From positions 1 through 8,774 of the forward strand of contig CAAGMM010000158.1 of assembly GCA_900771045.1 (NCBI GenBank): a DNA stretch of 8,774 bases, read 5' to 3'. This DNA is from Bacteroidales bacterium. Its GTDB lineage: Bacteria > Bacteroidota > Bacteroidia > Bacteroidales > F082. Position 1 is the first letter of the stretch. Each line of letters opens with the position of its first letter. Below the pieces are notes generated by a model. It was not told the origin of the DNA. It did no database searches and worked only from the letters and a program-made list of their open reading frames with translations. The position numbers were made by a program, and so were the translations under genes. This document shows, piece by piece, positions 6,892 through 8,774 of this stretch.

Positions 6892-8065
6892 CCTCAAACC
6901 TCATATCGGCATCTTCGGACGTCGCAACAACGGAAAAAGCTCGATCATCAACCGACTGACCGGACAAGACGTCGCAATTGTTTCTCCTACAGCCGGAACA
7001 ACGACCGACCCGGTCAGAAAAAGCATCGAAATCTTCGGAATCGGCCCGGTCGTCATTATCGATACAGCCGGCATCGACGATAACGGCGAACTCGGACTTC
7101 AACGCGTCGAAAAATCACTCCAGATAATGAACGAGATTGATTGCGCTATCCTCGTAGTCGTTGATAATGAGTTTGATACGCTTGAAGAAAATATTGTTTC
7201 CAGATTGCGTGAAAACGACATTCCGTTCGCCATCGTGCATAATAAATCCGACATAAATCCGATGAGCGAGGACTTTAAAGCATCTTTGGAGAAGAAATTC
7301 GATACCGAAGTCGTCGCTTTTTCGGCTGAGAAATCATCATCTGATGAGATTGTCTCCGTCTTGAAAAAACTCATTCCCGAAAGTGCCTTTACTAAAAACT
7401 CATTGCTCGGAGGCATCGTAAATGAAGGAGATACGGTCGTTTTGGTCTGTCCGATTGATGCCGAGGCTCCGGAAGGGCGTATGATTCTTCCCCAGGTGAT
7501 GGCGATTCGAGACGCTCTCGACAACGAATGTGTCTGCGTCGTTTTGAAGGAGACGGCGTTGGAAAACTACCTCCGCGTTATGCCGCGCCCGAACCTCGTC
7601 GTGACGGACAGTCAGGTCTTTAATATCGTCAACAAAATTGTGCCTCAGGATATTCCGCTTACGAGTTTCAGCATCCTGCTCGCGAGAATGCGCGGCGATT
7701 TTGAAAAATACATTGAGGGAACACCATATCTGTCAAAGCTTGATGACGGAGACGCGGTGCTGATACTTGAATCCTGCACGCATCAAATCAGCTGCAGCGA
7801 CATCGGACGCGTCAAACTGCCGAACCTGATAAGAAAATTCACCGGCAAAAACATCAGTTTTGAGTACGTCGCCGGAATGACACCGATTGAAAATATCGGG
7901 AAATACGCTATGGCAATACAGTGCGGCGGTTGCGTCGTTACACGTAAACAATTGATTAACAGAACCAATATCGCCGTAAAAGCCGGCGTTCCAATATCAA
8001 ATTACGGAATGTCGATAGCCTATATGACCGGCATCTGGGACAGGGTTTTGGGCGTTTTCAAATAA
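6884..8065 (+). CDS. hydF: [FeFe]-hydrogenase maturation GTPase HydF
   Basis: HydF is the GTPase and iron-sulfur scaffold on which the 2Fe subcluster of the [FeFe]-hydrogenase H-cluster is assembled with HydE and HydG, then passed to the hydrogenase. The 393 residues match the family length. GTPase motifs: P-loop GRRNNGKSS (12-20), switch TAGTTTDPV (36-44), DTAG (60-63), NKSD (120-123) and FSAEK (146-150). The C-terminal cluster-binding domain has CTHQISC (298-304) and CGGC (347-350), matching the CxH...CxxC cluster ligands. The residue before CGGC is Gln346, where the usual motif has His. Composition is GC-rich like the host genes. Its ATG lies inside the end of the upstream methyltransferase (ATGAATAA) and I find no convincing promoter just before it, so it may depend on readthrough from the restriction-modification operon. 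hydE, hydG and the hydrogenase are not in the window. Confidence 0.96.
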   Translation: MNNLKPHIGIFGRRNNGKSSIINRLTGQDVAIVSPTAGTTTDPVRKSIEIFGIGPVVIIDTAGIDDNGELGLQRVEKSLQIMNEIDCAILVVVDNEFDTLEENIVSRLRENDIPFAIVHNKSDINPMSEDFKASLEKKFDTEVVAFSAEKSSSDEIVSVLKKLIPESAFTKNSLLGGIVNEGDTVVLVCPIDAEAPEGRMILPQVMAIRDALDNECVCVVLKETALENYLRVMPRPNLVVTDSQVFNIVNKIVPQDIPLTSFSILLARMRGDFEKYIEGTPYLSKLDDGDAVLILESCTHQISCSDIGRVKLPNLIRKFTGKNISFEYVAGMTPIENIGKYAMAIQCGGCVVTRKQLINRTNIAVKAGVPISNYGMSIAYMTGIWDRVLGVFK

Positions 8066-8093
8066 GGTGAGCCCTTTATTTATAGGACTCACC
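8066..8093. terminator. Hairpin terminator between converging genes, probably bidirectional
   Basis: GGTGAGCCCT (8066-8075) pairs with AGGACTCACC (8084-8093) as a ten-position stem with one C-A mismatch around an 8-base loop. It begins directly after the hydF stop. Rightwards it is followed by ttgcg and six T (8099-8104); leftwards the opposite strand continues TTATTT. It can therefore end transcription of hydF and of the converging gene at 8116. Part of it recurs at bases 1-18. Confidence 0.7.
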
Positions 8094-8115
8094 TTGCGTT
8101 TTTTCGTTGACGAAG

Positions 8116-8774
8116 TTATTCAACCGACCGCACCAACCGAACCGAGAACCCGTTGTTCCGGTAGTAGTAGTCCGCTGGCCACACGCCGTCACTGCGGAAG
8201 TGTAGGTAGTATGAGCTGAGTTTACCGTAGTACGACGAATACCAGTAGTTGCCGTTGAAACCGACCTTGTCGACCGAAGTACCGTTGCGGTAGCCGGCAG
8301 CAGGCAGGAACACGCAGCCGGCGGACTCCGCCGTCTTCCACTCGGCACTCGTATAAGATGTCTTAGCTTCTGAAGCATAATCGTCGGGATACAGTATCAT
8401 TCCGTATATGCCACTCGCATCACTATTGATTGTCGCACGCTGATAACTTTTACTCTCTCCAGTGCCGACGTTTACCGTACGGGTGTTAAACAAATGCGTC
8501 CACTCGGCTTTGCTGAGGATGCGCCAGGTGCCGGCTGGCTCGCCCTCCTGCTGGCAGTAGGAATATCCCCAGTCGGCTGAACCACCATTGTCGTATAAGT
8601 TTCTGCTTTGGCCTCCGTAGGCATAGTATTTGGCGTAGTCACTGTCCGTACTCCAGGGCTGGTAGCAGGTTGCACCATGGTTTTGACCGCTCGTACCCCA
8701 GCCGAACAGGTCTATCCACTCATTAGTGTTCTCACCATAGTCGGAAGTCGTATGTTCACCAGTGGTTTGGTCGA
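8116..8774 (-). CDS. FISUMP / C-type-lectin-like protein, N-terminus outside window
   Basis: Reading leftwards from the right edge, 218 codons are open to the TAA at 8118-8116; the true start lies beyond 8774. The visible protein contains DLFGWGTSGQNHGATCYQPW, NLYDNGGSADWGY, GTWRILSKAEWTHLFNTR, GMILYPDDY, GCVFLPAAGYRNGT and NYWYSSYYG, and ends GFSVRLVRSVE. This is the pattern of the Fibrobacter succinogenes major paralogous (FISUMP) domain of Bacteroidota and Fibrobacterota. That domain is thought to have a C-type-lectin/formylglycine-generating-enzyme fold. Such proteins are usually extracytoplasmic; the signal region cannot be seen here. The ~40 residues before the conserved end (176-209) are rich in Tyr, Ser, Asn, Asp and His in C-ending codons, resembling variable regions of diversity-generating retroelement targets. 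Ligand and role are unknown. It converges on hydF. Confidence 0.8.
   Translation of the reverse strand, partial: DQTTGEHTTSDYGENTNEWIDLFGWGTSGQNHGATCYQPWSTDSDYAKYYAYGGQSRNLYDNGGSADWGYSYCQQEGEPAGTWRILSKAEWTHLFNTRTVNVGTGESKSYQRATINSDASGIYGMILYPDDYASEAKTSYTSAEWKTAESAGCVFLPAAGYRNGTSVDKVGFNGNYWYSSYYGKLSSYYLHFRSDGVWPADYYYRNNGFSVRLVRSVE

Noticed and set aside
8076..8378. 100-codon minus-strand frame over the end of the FISUMP gene
   Set aside because: Arg/Thr-rich out-of-frame shadow; the other frame carries the conserved FISUMP motifs.
1..8774. tRNA, rRNA, CRISPR arrays, insertion-sequence ends or att sites
   Set aside because: None seen: no repeat-spacer pattern, no transposase gene, no cloverleaf-like string, and no clear direct repeats flanking the restriction-modification cassette.

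Overview
The window looks like a chromosomal segment of an anaerobic, fermentative member of the Bacteroidota, most likely Bacteroidales. Three things point there: perfect or near-perfect matches to the Bacteroides-type -7 promoter box (TAnnTTTG), a large secreted lamin-tail/gliding-motility-like surface protein, and a FISUMP-type C-type-lectin-like protein. The [FeFe]-hydrogenase maturase HydF implies a hydrogen-metabolising anaerobe. I cannot name a species.

Layout. 1-999 (minus) is aspartate-semialdehyde dehydrogenase (asd), running off the left edge. 1000-1213 is a divergent intergenic region with a good promoter for the rightward gene and a long inverted repeat in its leader. 1214-3799 (plus) is an 861-residue secreted multidomain protein with two lamin-tail domains and a C-terminal FlgD/CHU_C-like Ig domain. 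3800-4439 holds no intact gene, only the C-terminal half of a Dam-type D12 adenine methyltransferase. 4440-6891 (plus) is a tight three-gene restriction-modification operon: an amino-methyltransferase, an HNH endonuclease, and a D12-class adenine methyltransferase. 6884-8065 (plus) is hydF, whose start overlaps the stop of the last methyltransferase. 8066-8093 is a hairpin that can act as a bidirectional terminator. 8116-8774 (minus) is the C-terminal part of a FISUMP/C-type-lectin-like protein whose last ~40 residues look like a hypervariable region.

How it fits together. asd, the lamin-tail gene and hydF have GC-rich, host-like composition. In hand-counted 60-base samples, 3481-3540 and 7561-7620 each have 36 G+C. 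The restriction-modification operon is strikingly AT-rich (15 of 60 at 4861-4920, 21 of 60 at 5401-5460). It therefore looks like an acquired cassette placed directly in front of hydF, which has no evident promoter of its own and may be co-transcribed with it. One nuclease with two unlike methyltransferases is the arrangement expected for an asymmetric recognition site, each enzyme protecting one strand. The truncated Dam-like gene just upstream is probably debris of an earlier methyltransferase at the same site.

The items most worth following are the restriction-modification cassette with its unusual methyltransferase, the possible diversity-generating-retroelement-type variable C-terminus at the right edge, and the hairpin arm shared by the two ends of the window.
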